Shown: positions 46,339 through 56,563, counted from the first letter of the stretch. The stretch: 64,000 bases of DNA from Mycobacterium parmense (GCF_010730575.1 NZ_AP022614.1:3410001-3474000), one strand, 5' to 3'. Program-made: numbers and translations. The notes: generated by a model from the sequence alone, not told the origin.

Positions 46339-47568
46339 ATGAAGACGGCAGCGACCAGAGCCGACCTGGTGGTGGTGGGCGCCGGGCCGGCCGGTTCGGC
46401 GGCGGCCGCCTGGGCGGCTCGCGCGGGGGCCGACGTCCTGGTCATCGACTCGGCCAGCTTTCCGCGCGACAAGGCGTGCGGTGACGGGCTGACGCCGCGC
46501 GCGGTCGCCGAGCTGGAGCGGCTGGGACTGGGCGGCTGGCTGGACACCCGGATCCGGCACCGGGGCCTTCGGATGAGCGGCTTCGGCGGCGAGGTGGAGG
46601 TGCAGTGGCCCGGCCCGTCGTTCCCGTCGACCGGCAGCGCCGTCGCCCGTCTCGAGCTGGACGACCGCATTCGCACATGCGCTTCAGATTCCGGGGCGCG
46701 GATGATGCTTGGCGCGAAAGCGGTTGGCGTGCATCACGATTCGTCACGCCGCGTGGTGTCGGTGATCTTGGCCGACGGCACCGAGGTGGGCTGCCGCCAC
46801 CTGATCGTCGCCGACGGGGCGCGGTCCACGCTGGGCCGCAAGCTGGGCCGGCGTTGGCATCAGGAGACGGTGTACGGCATCGCCGCACGCGCATACCTGC
46901 CCACGCCGCGCGCCGACGACCCGTGGCTGACGTCGCACCTGGAGCTGCGCTCCCCCGACGGCGCCGTGCTGCCCGGCTACGGCTGGATCTTCCCGCTGGG
47001 CAACGGCGAGGTGAACATCGGCGTGGGCGCGCTGTCGACGTCCAAGCGGCCCGCGGACCTGGCGCTGCGGCCGCTCATCTCCTACTACGCCGACCTGCGC
47101 CGCGACGAGTGGGGCTTCACCGGTGAGCCGCGGGCGGTGTCGTCGGCGCTGCTGCCGATGGGCGGGGCGGTCTCGGGGGTCGCCGGACCCAACTGGATGC
47201 TGATCGGCGACGCCGCCGCCTGCGTCAACCCGCTCAACGGCGAGGGCATCGACTACGGCCTGGAGACCGGGCGCATGGCCGCGGAGTTGCTGGACTGCCG
47301 CGACCTCTCACGGGAGTGGCCGTCGCTGCTGCAGCGGCACTACGGCCGCGGGTTCTCCGTGGCGCGCAGGCTGGCGCTGTTGCTGACGTTTCAGCGATTC
47401 CTGCCCGCGACCGGGCCGATCGCGATGCGCTCCACGACGCTGATGACCGTCGCCGTGCGGGTGATGGCCAACCTGGTCACCGACGAGGACGCCGACTGGG
47501 TGGCGCGCGCGTGGCGGGGCGGCGGGCGCCTGTCGCGGCTGGTCGACCGCCGGACGCCCTTCAGCTGA
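46339..47568 (+). CDS. menJ: Menaquinone beta-isoprene reductase
   Basis: Flavoprotein of the geranylgeranyl-reductase family, 409 aa, Rv0561c equivalent; it saturates one double bond of the side chain to give MK-9(II-H2). FAD motif VVVGAGPAGSAAAAW, FPRDKACGDGLTPRAV (family motif), GDAAACVNPLNGEGIDYGLE. The ATG was chosen because it directly follows the divergent promoter and matches the family start. Neighbouring grcC1 makes the chain that it saturates. Confidence 0.94.
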   Translation: MKTAATRADLVVVGAGPAGSAAAAWAARAGADVLVIDSASFPRDKACGDGLTPRAVAELERLGLGGWLDTRIRHRGLRMSGFGGEVEVQWPGPSFPSTGSAVARLELDDRIRTCASDSGARMMLGAKAVGVHHDSSRRVVSVILADGTEVGCRHLIVADGARSTLGRKLGRRWHQETVYGIAARAYLPTPRADDPWLTSHLELRSPDGAVLPGYGWIFPLGNGEVNIGVGALSTSKRPADLALRPLISYYADLRRDEWGFTGEPRAVSSALLPMGGAVSGVAGPNWMLIGDAAACVNPLNGEGIDYGLETGRMAAELLDCRDLSREWPSLLQRHYGRGFSVARRLALLLTFQRFLPATGPIAMRSTTLMTVAVRVMANLVTDEDADWVARAWRGGGRLSRLVDRRTPFS

Positions 47569-47608
47569 ACGGGTCGGCATCGGGGCTGATAGAGCCGCCG
47601 CTGCGGTG

Positions 47609-47614
47609 TATAGT
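47609..47614 (+). promoter_or_regulatory. -10 box of a leaderless promoter
   Basis: TATAGT lies exactly seven bases before the ATG of the secreted DUF732 protein, which has no Shine-Dalgarno. The spacing fits initiation of transcription at the start codon. Confidence 0.4.
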
Positions 47615-47621
47615 CCGGCTA

Positions 47622-47990
47622 ATGAAGCGTATGAGGCTGGTAACCGGTGTCGCCGCGGCGGCCGCAGCGATGACCCTGGCCGCGCCGGCGCAGGCCGACC
47701 CCGGAGTGCCCAGGACGCCGTCACCCCCCAGCGACTACGACGCCCCCTTCAAGAACACGGTCAACGGCTTCGGCATCTACGGCCCGCAGGACCAGCTCGC
47801 GTGGATGGGCAAGATCAGCTGCGACCGGATCAACAGGGGACTGGACACCGACCCGTACAAGTCGGCCAACTTCATCCAGCACAACCTGCCGCGGGGAACC
47901 ACCCAGGGCCAGGCTTTCCAGTTCCTGGGCGCCGCGATCGACCACTACTGCCCCAACCAGGTGGGCTTCATCCAGGGCGCCGGCCGCTAG
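47622..47990 (+). CDS. Secreted DUF732 protein (Rv0559c-like)
   Basis: Small exported protein of 122 aa. Sec signal peptide MKRMRLVTGVAAAAAAMTL then AAPAQA-DPGV cleavage. The mature part (DPYKSANFIQHNLPRG, QAFQFLGAAIDHYC) is typical of the mycobacterial DUF732 family, with a Cys pair probably disulfide-bonded. It matches Rv0559c, known as a secreted, salicylate-responsive protein in M. tuberculosis. The function is unknown. It is convergent with menG, seven bases apart. Confidence 0.85.
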   Translation: MKRMRLVTGVAAAAAAMTLAAPAQADPGVPRTPSPPSDYDAPFKNTVNGFGIYGPQDQLAWMGKISCDRINRGLDTDPYKSANFIQHNLPRGTTQGQAFQFLGAAIDHYCPNQVGFIQGAGR

Positions 47991-47997
47991 GCCGTCA

Positions 47998-48690
47998 TCA
48001 CCGCAGCGGTTTGTGCCCGGCGTGCAGCGCCACGATGCCGCCGGTCAGGTTGCGCCACCGCACCGCGGTCCACCCGGCCCGTGAGATGTGCCGTGCCAGC
48101 TCGTCCTGGTCGGGCCACGCCCTGATCGATTCGGCGAGATACACGTAGGCCTCGGGGTTGCTCGACACCGCGCGCGCCACCCGCGGCAGCGCCTGCATCA
48201 GGTACTCCTTGTAGACGGTGGCGAACAGCCCGTTGGTGGGCGTCGAGAACTCACACACCACCAGGCGGCCTCCGGGACGGGTCACGCGGGCCATCTCGCG
48301 CAGCGCCGCCTGCGTGTCGACGACATTGCGCAGGCCGAAGCTGATGGTCACCGCGTCGAACACGGCGTCGGCGAACGGCAACCGGGTGGCGTCGCCGGCC
48401 ACCTTCGGAACCCCGCGCGAAGCCCCCGCCGCCAGCATCCCGACCGAGAAGTCCGCCGCGACGCACCACGCCCCGGACTTGCGCAGCTCGACGGTGGACA
48501 CCGCGGTGCCCGCGGCCAGGTCCAGCACCTTGTCGGCGGGACCGATCGCCAGGGCCGACCGGGTGGCGCGCCTCCAGAACCGGTCCTGGCCCAGCGACAG
48601 CACCGTGTTGGTCAGGTCGTAGCGGCGGGCGACGCCGTCGAACATCGACGCGACATCCCGGGGGTCCTTGTCCAACGCCGCGCGACTCAC
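47998..48690 (-). CDS. menG: Demethylmenaquinone methyltransferase
   Basis: UbiE/MenG enzyme of 230 aa, Rv0558 equivalent, which adds the C2 methyl in the last step of the menaquinone head. It has [20 protein letters not shown], the SAM motif [28 protein letters not shown] and [12 protein letters not shown], all family hallmarks. The GTG ([18 protein letters not shown]) fits the known N-terminus; the open frame upstream is antisense to the next gene. Confidence 0.95.
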   Translation of the reverse strand: MSRAALDKDPRDVASMFDGVARRYDLTNTVLSLGQDRFWRRATRSALAIGPADKVLDLAAGTAVSTVELRKSGAWCVAADFSVGMLAAGASRGVPKVAGDATRLPFADAVFDAVTISFGLRNVVDTQAALREMARVTRPGGRLVVCEFSTPTNGLFATVYKEYLMQALPRVARAVSSNPEAYVYLAESIRAWPDQDELARHISRAGWTAVRWRNLTGGIVALHAGHKPLR

Positions 48691-48748
48691 GATGTCGACG
48701 GTACCGCCCGCGGGGAATGAGGCGGCCACACGGGCGTTGCACGAATGC

Positions 48749-49573
48749 GTGACTGAGAAAATATGGTTCATCACCGGAGCATCACGAGGATTCGGGCGGG
48801 CGTGGGCTAGCGCCGCGCTGGAGCGGGGCGACAAGGTCGCCGCCACCGCACGCGACACCGCCTCGCTGGACGACCTGGCCGGCAAGTTCGGCGACGCGCT
48901 GCTGCCGCTGCGGTTGGACGTCACCGACCGCGAGGCGGACTTCGCCGCGGTTGCCCAGGCGCACAAGCACTTCGGGCGCCTCGACGTCGTCGTCAACAAC
49001 GCCGGTTACGGCCATTTCGGGTTCGTCGAGGAGCTCTCCGAGCAAGACGCGCGCGACCAGCTCGAGACCAACGTGTTCGGCGCGCTGTGGATCACCCAGG
49101 CGGCGTTGCCCTACCTGCGCGAGCAACGCGGCGGCCACATCATCCAGGTGTCCTCGATCGGCGGCATCACGGCGTTTCCGTTGGTCGGCATGTATCACGC
49201 GTCCAAGTGGGCGCTCGAAGGCCTGTCGCAGGCGCTGGCGCAGGAGGTCGCGCCCTTCGGGGTGCACGTGACGCTGATCGAACCGGGCGGCTTCGACACC
49301 GATTGGGCCGGCCCGTCGGCCAGGCACTCCGAGGCCCTGCCCGCCTACGACGACCTGCGGACCGCCGTAGTGGCCGAGCGCAGCAAGCGGTGGGCCAGCC
49401 CCGGCGACCCGTCGGCGTCGGCAGCCGCACTACTGAAGGTGGTGGACGCCGAAAAGCCGCCGCTGCGAGTCTTTTTCGGCGCCTCCCCGCTGGCGACGGC
49501 CAAGGCCGACTACGAGAGCCGGTTGCAGAACTGGCAAGAATGGCAGGACGTGGCTGAACTGGCCCAGGGCTAG
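48749..49573 (+). CDS. Short-chain dehydrogenase/reductase
   Basis: SDR of 274 aa. [19 protein letters not shown] binds NADP(H); [14 protein letters not shown]; catalytic [13 protein letters not shown] with Tyr and Lys. Starts at GTG ([14 protein letters not shown]), the usual family start; the upstream open part overlaps menG antisense. No strong ribosome site. Divergent from menG with 58 bp between. Substrate unknown. Confidence 0.87.
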   Translation: MTEKIWFITGASRGFGRAWASAALERGDKVAATARDTASLDDLAGKFGDALLPLRLDVTDREADFAAVAQAHKHFGRLDVVVNNAGYGHFGFVEELSEQDARDQLETNVFGALWITQAALPYLREQRGGHIIQVSSIGGITAFPLVGMYHASKWALEGLSQALAQEVAPFGVHVTLIEPGGFDTDWAGPSARHSEALPAYDDLRTAVVAERSKRWASPGDPSASAAALLKVVDAEKPPLRVFFGASPLATAKADYESRLQNWQEWQDVAELAQG

Positions 49574-49587
49574 CCGGGAAAGCCGGC
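49573..49587. terminator. Small hairpin between convergent genes
   Basis: GCCGG-GAAAG-CCGGC, a five-bp stem with a five-base loop, starts at the last base of the SDR stop codon and lies before the convergent mgtA end. It lacks a T tract. Weak terminator candidate. Confidence 0.3.
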
Positions 49588-49604
49588 GGCGCTGCGCCTG
49601 GTCT

Positions 49605-50768
49605 TCACTCGCCCTGGGCATAGCGCCGCAGCGAGTTACGCGATATCCGCGCCCTCGCCGACGGCGACTGCACCGCCTCGTAGTGGCCGAGCAGCTCGTC
49701 ACAGATCACCGGCCAGCTGCGGCCCAGCACGCTGCGCCGGGCGGCCGGCGAATAACGGTGGCGCTCCTGCAGCAGGTGCGCGGCAGCGGTCGGCAGCCGC
49801 TGCTCGAACTCGTCGACGGGCAACAACAATCCGGTGCGGCACGGCGCGATGAGATCACGCGGGCCGCCGGCGTCGGGGGCGATCACCGGCAACCCCGACG
49901 CCAGCGCTTCTTGGACTACCTGACAGAACGTCTCGTGCTCGCCGGTGTGGACGAAGACGTCCATGCTGGCGTACGCGGCGGCGAGCTCGTCGCCGTACAA
50001 CGCCCCGGTGAAAACCGCTGTCGGCATGGCTGATTGAAGTTTCTGGCGGTCGACGCCGTCACCGACGACGACGAGCTGCACCGCGTCGTCGGCCGCGAGC
50101 GAGATCAGCCGCTCCGCATGTTTCTCCGGTGCCAGCCGCCCGACGAAACCCACGATCGGCTTGCCCTGCGGAGACCACCGCCGCCGGAGCCGTTCGTCGC
50201 GCGCCGACGGCGCGTACCGCAGGACGTCGACGCCGCGGGCCCACCGGTGAACTCGCGGGAACCGTTGCTTGACAAGCGATTCCATGGTGGCACTGGACGG
50301 CGCCAGGGTGCGGTCGGCGAGGGTGTGCAGGTGGCGGAACCAGGCCCAGGCGGCCCGCTCCGTCGCGCCGATGCCGTAGCTGGCCGCGAAACCCGGTACG
50401 TCGGTCTGGTAGACCGCCACGGTCGGCACCCCGAGCCAGCGGGCCGCCTTCACCCCGCCGTAGCCGAGCAGCGCCGGCGACGCCAGGTGCACGACGTGGG
50501 GGTCGAATCCCCGCAGCACTTTCACCATCCGCGGCGTGGGCACGCCCAGCGGCAGGGACGTCACTTTCGGGAACATGCGAGACGGCACCCGGTGCACCCG
50601 GATGCCGTCGTGGAGTCGCTCTGCGCGTTGCTCGCCCGGCGGATTGTCCGGCGCTATGACCAGGGCTTCGTGACCGGTGCGGCGCAGATGCTCGAGCACC
50701 CGGACCACCGAGTTGCTGACACCGTTGACTTGGGGCAGGAAGGATTCGGCGACGATTGCGACTCGCAC
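49605..50768 (-). CDS. mgtA: GDP-mannose-dependent alpha-mannosyltransferase
   Basis: GT4-family glycosyltransferase of 387 aa, Rv0557 equivalent (earlier called pimB). It has [31 protein letters not shown], and the GT-B motif [15 protein letters not shown]; donor-site [20 protein letters not shown]. In corynebacteria and mycobacteria it mannosylates a glucuronosyl-diacylglycerol acceptor. GTG start gives MRVAIVAES. It is the last gene of the menC-menD operon strand, 79 bp after the Rv0556-like gene. Confidence 0.94.
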   Translation of the reverse strand: MRVAIVAESFLPQVNGVSNSVVRVLEHLRRTGHEALVIAPDNPPGEQRAERLHDGIRVHRVPSRMFPKVTSLPLGVPTPRMVKVLRGFDPHVVHLASPALLGYGGVKAARWLGVPTVAVYQTDVPGFAASYGIGATERAAWAWFRHLHTLADRTLAPSSATMESLVKQRFPRVHRWARGVDVLRYAPSARDERLRRRWSPQGKPIVGFVGRLAPEKHAERLISLAADDAVQLVVVGDGVDRQKLQSAMPTAVFTGALYGDELAAAYASMDVFVHTGEHETFCQVVQEALASGLPVIAPDAGGPRDLIAPCRTGLLLPVDEFEQRLPTAAAHLLQERHRYSPAARRSVLGRSWPVICDELLGHYEAVQSPSARARISRNSLRRYAQGE

Positions 50769-50847
50769 ACCGCCACAGTGACAGTGCCGCCTGTCAAAAA
50801 GGTTTCCTGCGGGCATACGACACGCGAAATCTGCTGGTCGGACGCTT

Positions 50848-51390
50848 TTAGGTGTGTTGTCCGACGGTTTGGGGCTCGGATTCGGTCTCGGCCGGGGCGC
50901 GCCGGTCCAGCCACTTGTCCAGCGCGGCAAGGACGATCAGCGCCGCCGTCGCCGCCAGCCAGCCCACCACCGCGATGGAACCCGCCGGGATGATGGCCAG
51001 CCCGGCGTTGCGGTGCTGCACCCGGACCAGGTTGGGGTCGTTCTTGTTGTACTCGACGTAGATCCGCATGCCCGTCGACAACTGTGAGGGGTACAGCACG
51101 CCGAGTTCCGGGCGGTAGGTCACGCGGTCGGGTGTGACGAACTCGATGGTGGAGCGCATCGGCCCGGCGCTGAGCACCTCGGCCTGGGCCACGCCCATGT
51201 TGTGCTGGATGGCCAGATCGTCGCGCCACGCCCCGGCGACCAGCAGCACCGACTGCAGCGTGACCAGGCCGGCGATGATCAACACGGCGATCCGTGCCCA
51301 CCGCAGCGCCACCCGGGCCCTGGTCTTCGGCGCCGCGTCGCTGCGACCGTGAATCAGTATGTGCGCCAACACCTTCGGCTCGATCGGCAT
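50848..51390 (-). CDS. DUF3592-like membrane protein (Rv0556-like)
   Basis: Membrane protein of 180 aa. One helix near residues 34-54 ([18 protein letters not shown]) and one near 137-158 ([19 protein letters not shown]) flank an extracytoplasmic beta-rich segment ([37 protein letters not shown]) of DUF3592 type. It is Rv0556 by position. It starts 10 bases after the menD stop and is likely cotranscribed. The function is unknown. Confidence 0.82.
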   Translation of the reverse strand: MPIEPKVLAHILIHGRSDAAPKTRARVALRWARIAVLIIAGLVTLQSVLLVAGAWRDDLAIQHNMGVAQAEVLSAGPMRSTIEFVTPDRVTYRPELGVLYPSQLSTGMRIYVEYNKNDPNLVRVQHRNAGLAIIPAGSIAVVGWLAATAALIVLAALDKWLDRRAPAETESEPQTVGQHT

Positions 51391-51400
51391 CAGCGCGACC

Positions 51401-53053
51401 TCACAGGGCGGCTCTGATGGCGGCGTGCAGCTGCCGCAGCGACGAGCGGTCCGCCTTGACCTCCAGCACCCGCATGCCCGGCGCCGGTTCGTCGAGCGCC
51501 GCGGCGAGGTCGTCGACCTCGATCTGCCGGCTCTCCACGTGGTAGGCACGGCACAGCGCGCCGACGTCGACGTCGTGCGGGGTGCCGAAGATGCGCGACG
51601 ACACGTCGGCGAACCGCGGGTCACCCTGCTCGAGCAGCTCGAAGATACCGCCCCCGTTGTCGTTGGACACCACGATCGTCAGCCGGCGGGGGGTGGGCTC
51701 GGTGGGGCCGATCAGCAGCCCGGAGCTGTCGTGGACGAAGGTCAGGTCGCCGATCAGGGCGACCGTCCGGGCCGCCGCGGCGCCGGTGCGCTCGTGCGCC
51801 AGGGCCGCGCCGATCGCGGTGGACACGGTGCCGTCGATGCCGGCGACCCCACGGTTGGACCGCACCTTGACATCGCGGGCGTCGAGCCCGACGAGCGCCG
51901 CGTCGCGGACCGGGTTGGACGCCCCGAGCACCAGCTGGTCGCCCGGCCGCAGCGCGTCGGCGACGGCGGCGGCGACGTGCAGGCCCGTGGTGAGCGGGTG
52001 GGCCTCGAGTTGGCCGCGCACGGCCTCGTTCGCCAATCGGTTGGTCTCGGCGCAGCGCCGCAGCCACTCCGGGCGCGGCGTCCCGGTGACGATCGCCCTC
52101 GTGCCGGTGGCCTGCGAGTTGCCCGAGACGTCGGGCCAGCGCGGTCCGGTGGTCAGCGCGAACACCGGCACCCGCGGGTCGGCCAGCAGCGACGACACCG
52201 GCCGGTGCAGCGTGGGCCGGCCCAGCATGATCACCTGCTTGGGTCGCAGCAACGGCAGCGCCAGCGGGTGCAGCGGGTTGGCCCCGGACGCGGGAGCCGG
52301 CGCCGTCGGCTCGGCGACGGTCGGCAGCGCCGCCAGGTTGGGGTGCACGCCCGCGCCGTGGCCGGCGATGACGACCGTGTCCGGCGACAGGTCGATCTCG
52401 AGCGGTTGGTCGAAGGAGACCGGCGGCGAATAGGTCCACGGCCGGCCGCCGGGGCGGCCGGGCGGGGTCACGGCACCGTGCGGTTCGGGGCCGGGGACCA
52501 GCGGTTCGCGCAGCGGGATGTCGAACTGCACCGGGCCGGCGTTGGCGGAGCGGGCGCCCGTCGCCGCCGCCAGCACCCGGCAGGTGGCCGACCGCCAGGT
52601 GGCGTTCAGCGCGTCCAACCGGTCCGGGGCGTCCTCGGCCAGGCCGAGGCTGATGCTGGCGCGGACCTGGGTGCCGAAGTAGCCCAGCTGCTCCATGGTC
52701 TGGTTGGCCCCGGTGCCCAGCAGCTCGTAGGGCCGATTGGCCGACAGCACGATCAGCGGCACCCGCGCGTAGTTGGCCTCCACCACCGCCGGCCCGAGGT
52801 TGGCCACCGCGGTGCCGGACGTCATGGCGACGCAGACCGGCGCGTCCGCGCCGATCGCCAGGCCGATGGCCAGGAAGCCCGCGGTGCGCTCGTCGATGCG
52901 GACGTGCAGCCGGATCTGGCCGTCCCGGTCGGCGTCGTGCAGCGCGAACGCCAGCGGCGCGTTGCGCGAACCGGGGCACAGCACCACGTCGCGCACGCCG
53001 CCGCGGATCAGTTCGTCAACGACGACGCGGGCCTGGGTCGTCGAGGGATTCAC
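51401..53053 (-). CDS. menD: SEPHCHC synthase
   Basis: Thiamine-diphosphate enzyme of 550 aa, Rv0555 equivalent, which joins 2-oxoglutarate to isochorismate. N-terminal [18 protein letters not shown] start followed by [30 protein letters not shown]; the TPP/Mg site [13 protein letters not shown] then [12 protein letters not shown]. All expected motifs are intact. In M. tuberculosis MenD is feedback-inhibited by the product DHNA. Confidence 0.95.
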   Translation of the reverse strand: MNPSTTQARVVVDELIRGGVRDVVLCPGSRNAPLAFALHDADRDGQIRLHVRIDERTAGFLAIGLAIGADAPVCVAMTSGTAVANLGPAVVEANYARVPLIVLSANRPYELLGTGANQTMEQLGYFGTQVRASISLGLAEDAPDRLDALNATWRSATCRVLAAATGARSANAGPVQFDIPLREPLVPGPEPHGAVTPPGRPGGRPWTYSPPVSFDQPLEIDLSPDTVVIAGHGAGVHPNLAALPTVAEPTAPAPASGANPLHPLALPLLRPKQVIMLGRPTLHRPVSSLLADPRVPVFALTTGPRWPDVSGNSQATGTRAIVTGTPRPEWLRRCAETNRLANEAVRGQLEAHPLTTGLHVAAAVADALRPGDQLVLGASNPVRDAALVGLDARDVKVRSNRGVAGIDGTVSTAIGAALAHERTGAAAARTVALIGDLTFVHDSSGLLIGPTEPTPRRLTIVVSNDNGGGIFELLEQGDPRFADVSSRIFGTPHDVDVGALCRAYHVESRQIEVDDLAAALDEPAPGMRVLEVKADRSSLRQLHAAIRAAL

Positions 53054-53118
53054 CAGTACAGAGTGTCACAACCCGGGCCGGCGGCGGCCGGTGCTGCGAC
53101 CGGCCGGGCCCCGACGGG

Positions 53119-53907
53119 TCAGACCTTGACGTTGGCGAAGAACTGCAGCGCCGCGGAGTTGACGGCCTGCGGGCGCTCGAAGAACCCGAGGTGCCCGGCG
53201 TCGGGTATCTGCAGGTAACGGCCGTTGGGCAACGCGTCGGCGACCTCGCGGCCCAGGTACGGCGGGGTCACCACGTCGTCGGCGAAGCCGATCACCAGCA
53301 CCGGGGCGGCGACGCTGCGGTAGGCGGCCAGCCGATTCGTCTTCGGCGCGACGTCCACCTGGCAGCGCAGTCCCGGGGTCCGCTTGACCGGCCACGCCTC
53401 GAACATCGCGATCCAGTCGGCGACGGCCTCGTCGTCGTTGATGGTCTTACGCGAGAAGCTCTCCAGCAGGCGGGCTCTCGCGTCATAGAGCGGGGGCAGC
53501 TGGATGCCGGACTCGTGCAGCTCGGCCTCTGCGTCGGCGAAGAACTGGCGGGCGCGGTCCAGGCGGCCGCGGGTGGCCATCAGCACCGCGGCGGACACCA
53601 GTTCGGGCCGCGCCACCATCAGTTCCTGCGCGATGAACGACCCCATGGACACCCCGACGAGGCGCGCCGGGGCGGCGCCGAGCGACTCGATGAGCTCGGC
53701 CGTGTCGGCGACCATCGTCTGGGTGGTGAAGGCGTCGGCGTTCTCGGTGGCGCCGATCCCGCGGTTGTCGAAGGTGATGCACCGGTATCCGGCCGCCAGG
53801 AACGCCGGGACCTGGTGCGGGTGCCACGTGCGTCCGGCGCCGCCTCGCCCGGCTATGAAAACTACGGGCTCCCCCGAACCGCGGTCGTCGTAAGCGAGGT
53901 TGGTCAT
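53119..53907 (-). CDS. bpoC: BpoC-like alpha/beta hydrolase
   Basis: Hydrolase of 262 aa, Rv0554 equivalent. Nucleophile Ser87 in LVGVSMGSFIAQ; His in DAGHLGFFERP; oxyanion region FIAGRGGAGRTW. It is named as a non-heme peroxidase homologue, but its place between menC and menD suggests the MenH (SHCHC synthase) step. The ATG (MTNLAYDDRG) overlaps the menC stop as ATGA. Confidence 0.92.
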   Translation of the reverse strand: MTNLAYDDRGSGEPVVFIAGRGGAGRTWHPHQVPAFLAAGYRCITFDNRGIGATENADAFTTQTMVADTAELIESLGAAPARLVGVSMGSFIAQELMVARPELVSAAVLMATRGRLDRARQFFADAEAELHESGIQLPPLYDARARLLESFSRKTINDDEAVADWIAMFEAWPVKRTPGLRCQVDVAPKTNRLAAYRSVAAPVLVIGFADDVVTPPYLGREVADALPNGRYLQIPDAGHLGFFERPQAVNSAALQFFANVKV

Positions 53908-54884
53908 CCGGACGACGGTACAAGGAGCGGATAGCAGGCCCTGACCCGGTCGATCCACCACTGCCGCCGCGCTGGCGGCGCGGCCAGCGCCCGCAGCCGG
54001 GCCGGATCGGGCGCCACGGGCCCCACCGCCAGCAGGCCGTCGACCGGGCCGGCCACGTCCGCCACATCGTCGACGAACAGCCCGCCGGTGCCCAACCCAC
54101 AGGCGTGGCGCAACTCCGGCAGTGCCGCCGCGGCCCTCACCCCGGCGGCGATGCCGACCGCCGAATCCAGCGCACTGGACACCACGACCGGGACGTCGAT
54201 CTGCGCGGCGATGGCCAGCAGCAACCGGACGCCACCCAGCGGGGCGACCTTGAGCACCGCGATGTCGGCGGCTCCGGCGCGGACCACGGCCAGCGGGTCG
54301 TCGGCCTTACGGATGCTCTCGTCGGCGGCGATCGGCACGTCCGGCATGTCCGCGCGGCGGCGCAGCGCCGCGAGTTCGTCGACCGTCGCGCAGGGCTGCT
54401 CGAGGTACTCCAGCGGGCCGTCGGCGGTCAGGGCCGCCGCGGCGCGGACCGCCTCGTCGACGCTCCAGCCGCCGTTGGCGTCCACCCGCACGGTCGGGAT
54501 CAGGGCACGCACCGCGTTGACCCGGGCGATGTCGTCGGCCAGCGTCTGCCCGGGTTCGGCGACCTTGACCTTGGCCGTGCCGGCCCCGGGGAACCGGGCC
54601 AGCACCTCGCTCACCCGGCCGGGGTCGACGGCGGGCACGGTCGCGTTGAGCGGGACGCGGTCACGCAGCACGGGCGGCGGTTCGCGGTAGGCGGACTCGA
54701 CGCAGGAGGCCAGCCAGTGCGCGGCCTCGCGCGGGCCGTATTCGACGAACGCCCCGAACTCTCCCCATCCGCAGGGGCCCTCGATCAGCGCCACCTCGCG
54801 GGTGGTGATGCCGCGGAACCGGACCCGCATGGGCAGGGCGACGACGTGCAGGCGGTCGAGCAGGTCCTGCAGTGCCGGGATCAC
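53904..54884 (-). CDS. menC: o-Succinylbenzoate synthase
   Basis: Enolase-superfamily enzyme of 326 aa, Rv0553 equivalent. It has FRGITTREVALIEGP, the base lysines in TAKVKVAEPG and LKVAPLGG, and metal ligands in VRVDANGGW, LEYLEQPC and IAADES. It dehydrates SHCHC to o-succinylbenzoate. The GTG overlaps the stop of the upstream amidohydrolase as GTGA, and its own stop overlaps bpoC, so the three are translationally coupled. Confidence 0.95.
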   Translation of the reverse strand: MIPALQDLLDRLHVVALPMRVRFRGITTREVALIEGPCGWGEFGAFVEYGPREAAHWLASCVESAYREPPPVLRDRVPLNATVPAVDPGRVSEVLARFPGAGTAKVKVAEPGQTLADDIARVNAVRALIPTVRVDANGGWSVDEAVRAAAALTADGPLEYLEQPCATVDELAALRRRADMPDVPIAADESIRKADDPLAVVRAGAADIAVLKVAPLGGVRLLLAIAAQIDVPVVVSSALDSAVGIAAGVRAAAALPELRHACGLGTGGLFVDDVADVAGPVDGLLAVGPVAPDPARLRALAAPPARRQWWIDRVRACYPLLVPSSG

Positions 54885-56485
54885 GCGCCGTAGACCCGGC
54901 GGCCGGCCAGGTAGGTCGCCCGCACCTCGAGGTCGGCGATCCGTTCGGGCGGCACGGTGCGGGGATCGGCCGAGAGCACCACCAGGTCGGCGTACTTGCC
55001 GACCTCCAGGCTGCCGACGATGTCGTCGGCGAACAGCTGCCAGGCGGCGTCGATGGTCTGCGCGCGGATCGCCTGCTCGACCGTCAACCGCTCCTCGGGT
55101 GCCAGCACCCGGCCGCTGGGTGCCGTCCGCGTCGCGGCCACGCTGATGTTGCGCAGCGGCTCCTCGGGGGTGACCGGCGGGTCGTTGTGCAGCGAGATGC
55201 GCATGCCGGTGGCCACCGCCGAACCCGCGGGCATCCAACGGGATCCGCGTTCCGGCCCGAACAGGCCGTCGACGATGATGTCGCCCCAGTAGTGGATCTG
55301 GTCGACGAACAGGCTGCAGGTGACGCCGAGGTCGGCGGCCCGGCGGAGTTGGTCGGGCCGGATGGCGCCGACGTGCTCGAGGCGCAAGCGGTGGTCGGGG
55401 CGCGGGTGTCGGCGCAGCGCCTCCTGGTAGACGTCGAGGATGGTGTCGACGCCGGCGTCGCCCTGCACGTGGCAGGCCATCGGCCAGCCGAGCGGGAAAT
55501 ACGCGCCGACGATCTCGCTCAGCTGCTCCTTCGTGTAGTTGGCGTGGCCGCAGGATCCCGGCGGGACCCCAATGCTGCGGGAGGCCTCGGTGTCCAGGTA
55601 CGGGAAGGTCAGGGCGATGTTGCCGACCCAGGGCGAGCCGTCCACCCAGATCTTGATGCCGACCTGGCGCACCATGTCGTCGCCCTCGCCCGGGGTGGCG
55701 TCGGTGGACATCCGCGGGTTGGAGATCTCATAGGTGCGCAGCCGGACGGTGAGTTCGTCGTGCAGCTGGTCGACCAGTGGCCCAAACGCCGGGTCGAACG
55801 CCATCTCCGAGCAGGTGGTCAGGCCCGCGCGGTTGAGCCGGGCGCATTCGGCGCGCAGCATCGCGGGGTAGTCGCCGCGCTCGATGGCGCCGGCCAGCAA
55901 CGGGAACACCGCGCCGGTCTCCTCGGCGGTGCCGTCGAGTTCGCCGCTCGGGTCGCGGCCGAACCTGGCGCCCTTGGGGTCAGGGGTGTCGCGGGTCAAG
56001 CCGGCGTGCCGGGCCGCGTGGGAGTTGAAATAGGCCTTGTGCCCCGAGTTGTGGATGATCACCAGCGGACCGTCGGGCGCGATCTCGTCGAGCCACGACA
56101 GCGTCGGCGCCGGAAGTCCGCGCTGCAGCAACGCATCCCACCCGTTCAGGTAGGCGCCGGCCGCTCCCCGCTTCTGGACCTCGCCGCGGACCGCCGCGAC
56201 GACGTCCTGCGCGCCGGGCACCGTCACCGGGCGGATGTCGACGATGCGGTCCGACAACGCCAGGGCCTCCATCAACGGATGGCCGTGCGCCTCAATGAAT
56301 CCCGGCATGACACAGCCGCCGCCGAGGTCGACGGTCTCGGTGCCGGGCCCCGCGAAGGGCGCGACCTCGGCGCGGGTGCCGACGGCGACGATGCGGCCGT
56401 CGGCGACCGCCAGCGCCTCGGCCGTGGGCCGCGCATCGTCGACGGTCAGCACGGTTCCGGTGACGACGACGTCTGCGGCGGCCAT
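54881..56485 (-). CDS. Amidohydrolase-family protein (Rv0552-like)
   Basis: Metal-dependent hydrolase of 534 aa of the YtcJ-like amidohydrolase group. Metal-binding PGFIEAHGHP near residue 60, the carboxylated-lysine or catalytic region GIKIWVDGSPW, HVQGDAGVDTIL, RLEHVGAI and LHNDPPVTP. Its job in the menaquinone operon is unknown; it is the first gene and divergent from fadD8 with a 78-bp shared promoter region. Confidence 0.9.
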   Translation of the reverse strand: MAAADVVVTGTVLTVDDARPTAEALAVADGRIVAVGTRAEVAPFAGPGTETVDLGGGCVMPGFIEAHGHPLMEALALSDRIVDIRPVTVPGAQDVVAAVRGEVQKRGAAGAYLNGWDALLQRGLPAPTLSWLDEIAPDGPLVIIHNSGHKAYFNSHAARHAGLTRDTPDPKGARFGRDPSGELDGTAEETGAVFPLLAGAIERGDYPAMLRAECARLNRAGLTTCSEMAFDPAFGPLVDQLHDELTVRLRTYEISNPRMSTDATPGEGDDMVRQVGIKIWVDGSPWVGNIALTFPYLDTEASRSIGVPPGSCGHANYTKEQLSEIVGAYFPLGWPMACHVQGDAGVDTILDVYQEALRRHPRPDHRLRLEHVGAIRPDQLRRAADLGVTCSLFVDQIHYWGDIIVDGLFGPERGSRWMPAGSAVATGMRISLHNDPPVTPEEPLRNISVAATRTAPSGRVLAPEERLTVEQAIRAQTIDAAWQLFADDIVGSLEVGKYADLVVLSADPRTVPPERIADLEVRATYLAGRRVYGA

Positions 56486-56538
56486 AGCCAGAAATCCTAG
56501 TGATGATTGCGGTGTGCGAGGGCAGGGCTGACTGGAAT

Positions 56539-56552
56539 TGCAACACGTTCTA
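56539..56552. promoter_or_regulatory. KstR-like palindrome in the fadD8 / Rv0552-like promoter
   Basis: TGCAACACGTTCTA fits the KstR half-site pattern TnnAACnnGTTnnA at every fixed position. It lies 11 bases before the fadD8 start and touches the presumed -10 region, so binding would block fadD8 and perhaps the divergent operon. Confidence 0.45.
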
Positions 56553-56563
56553 GTCTGGCCATC

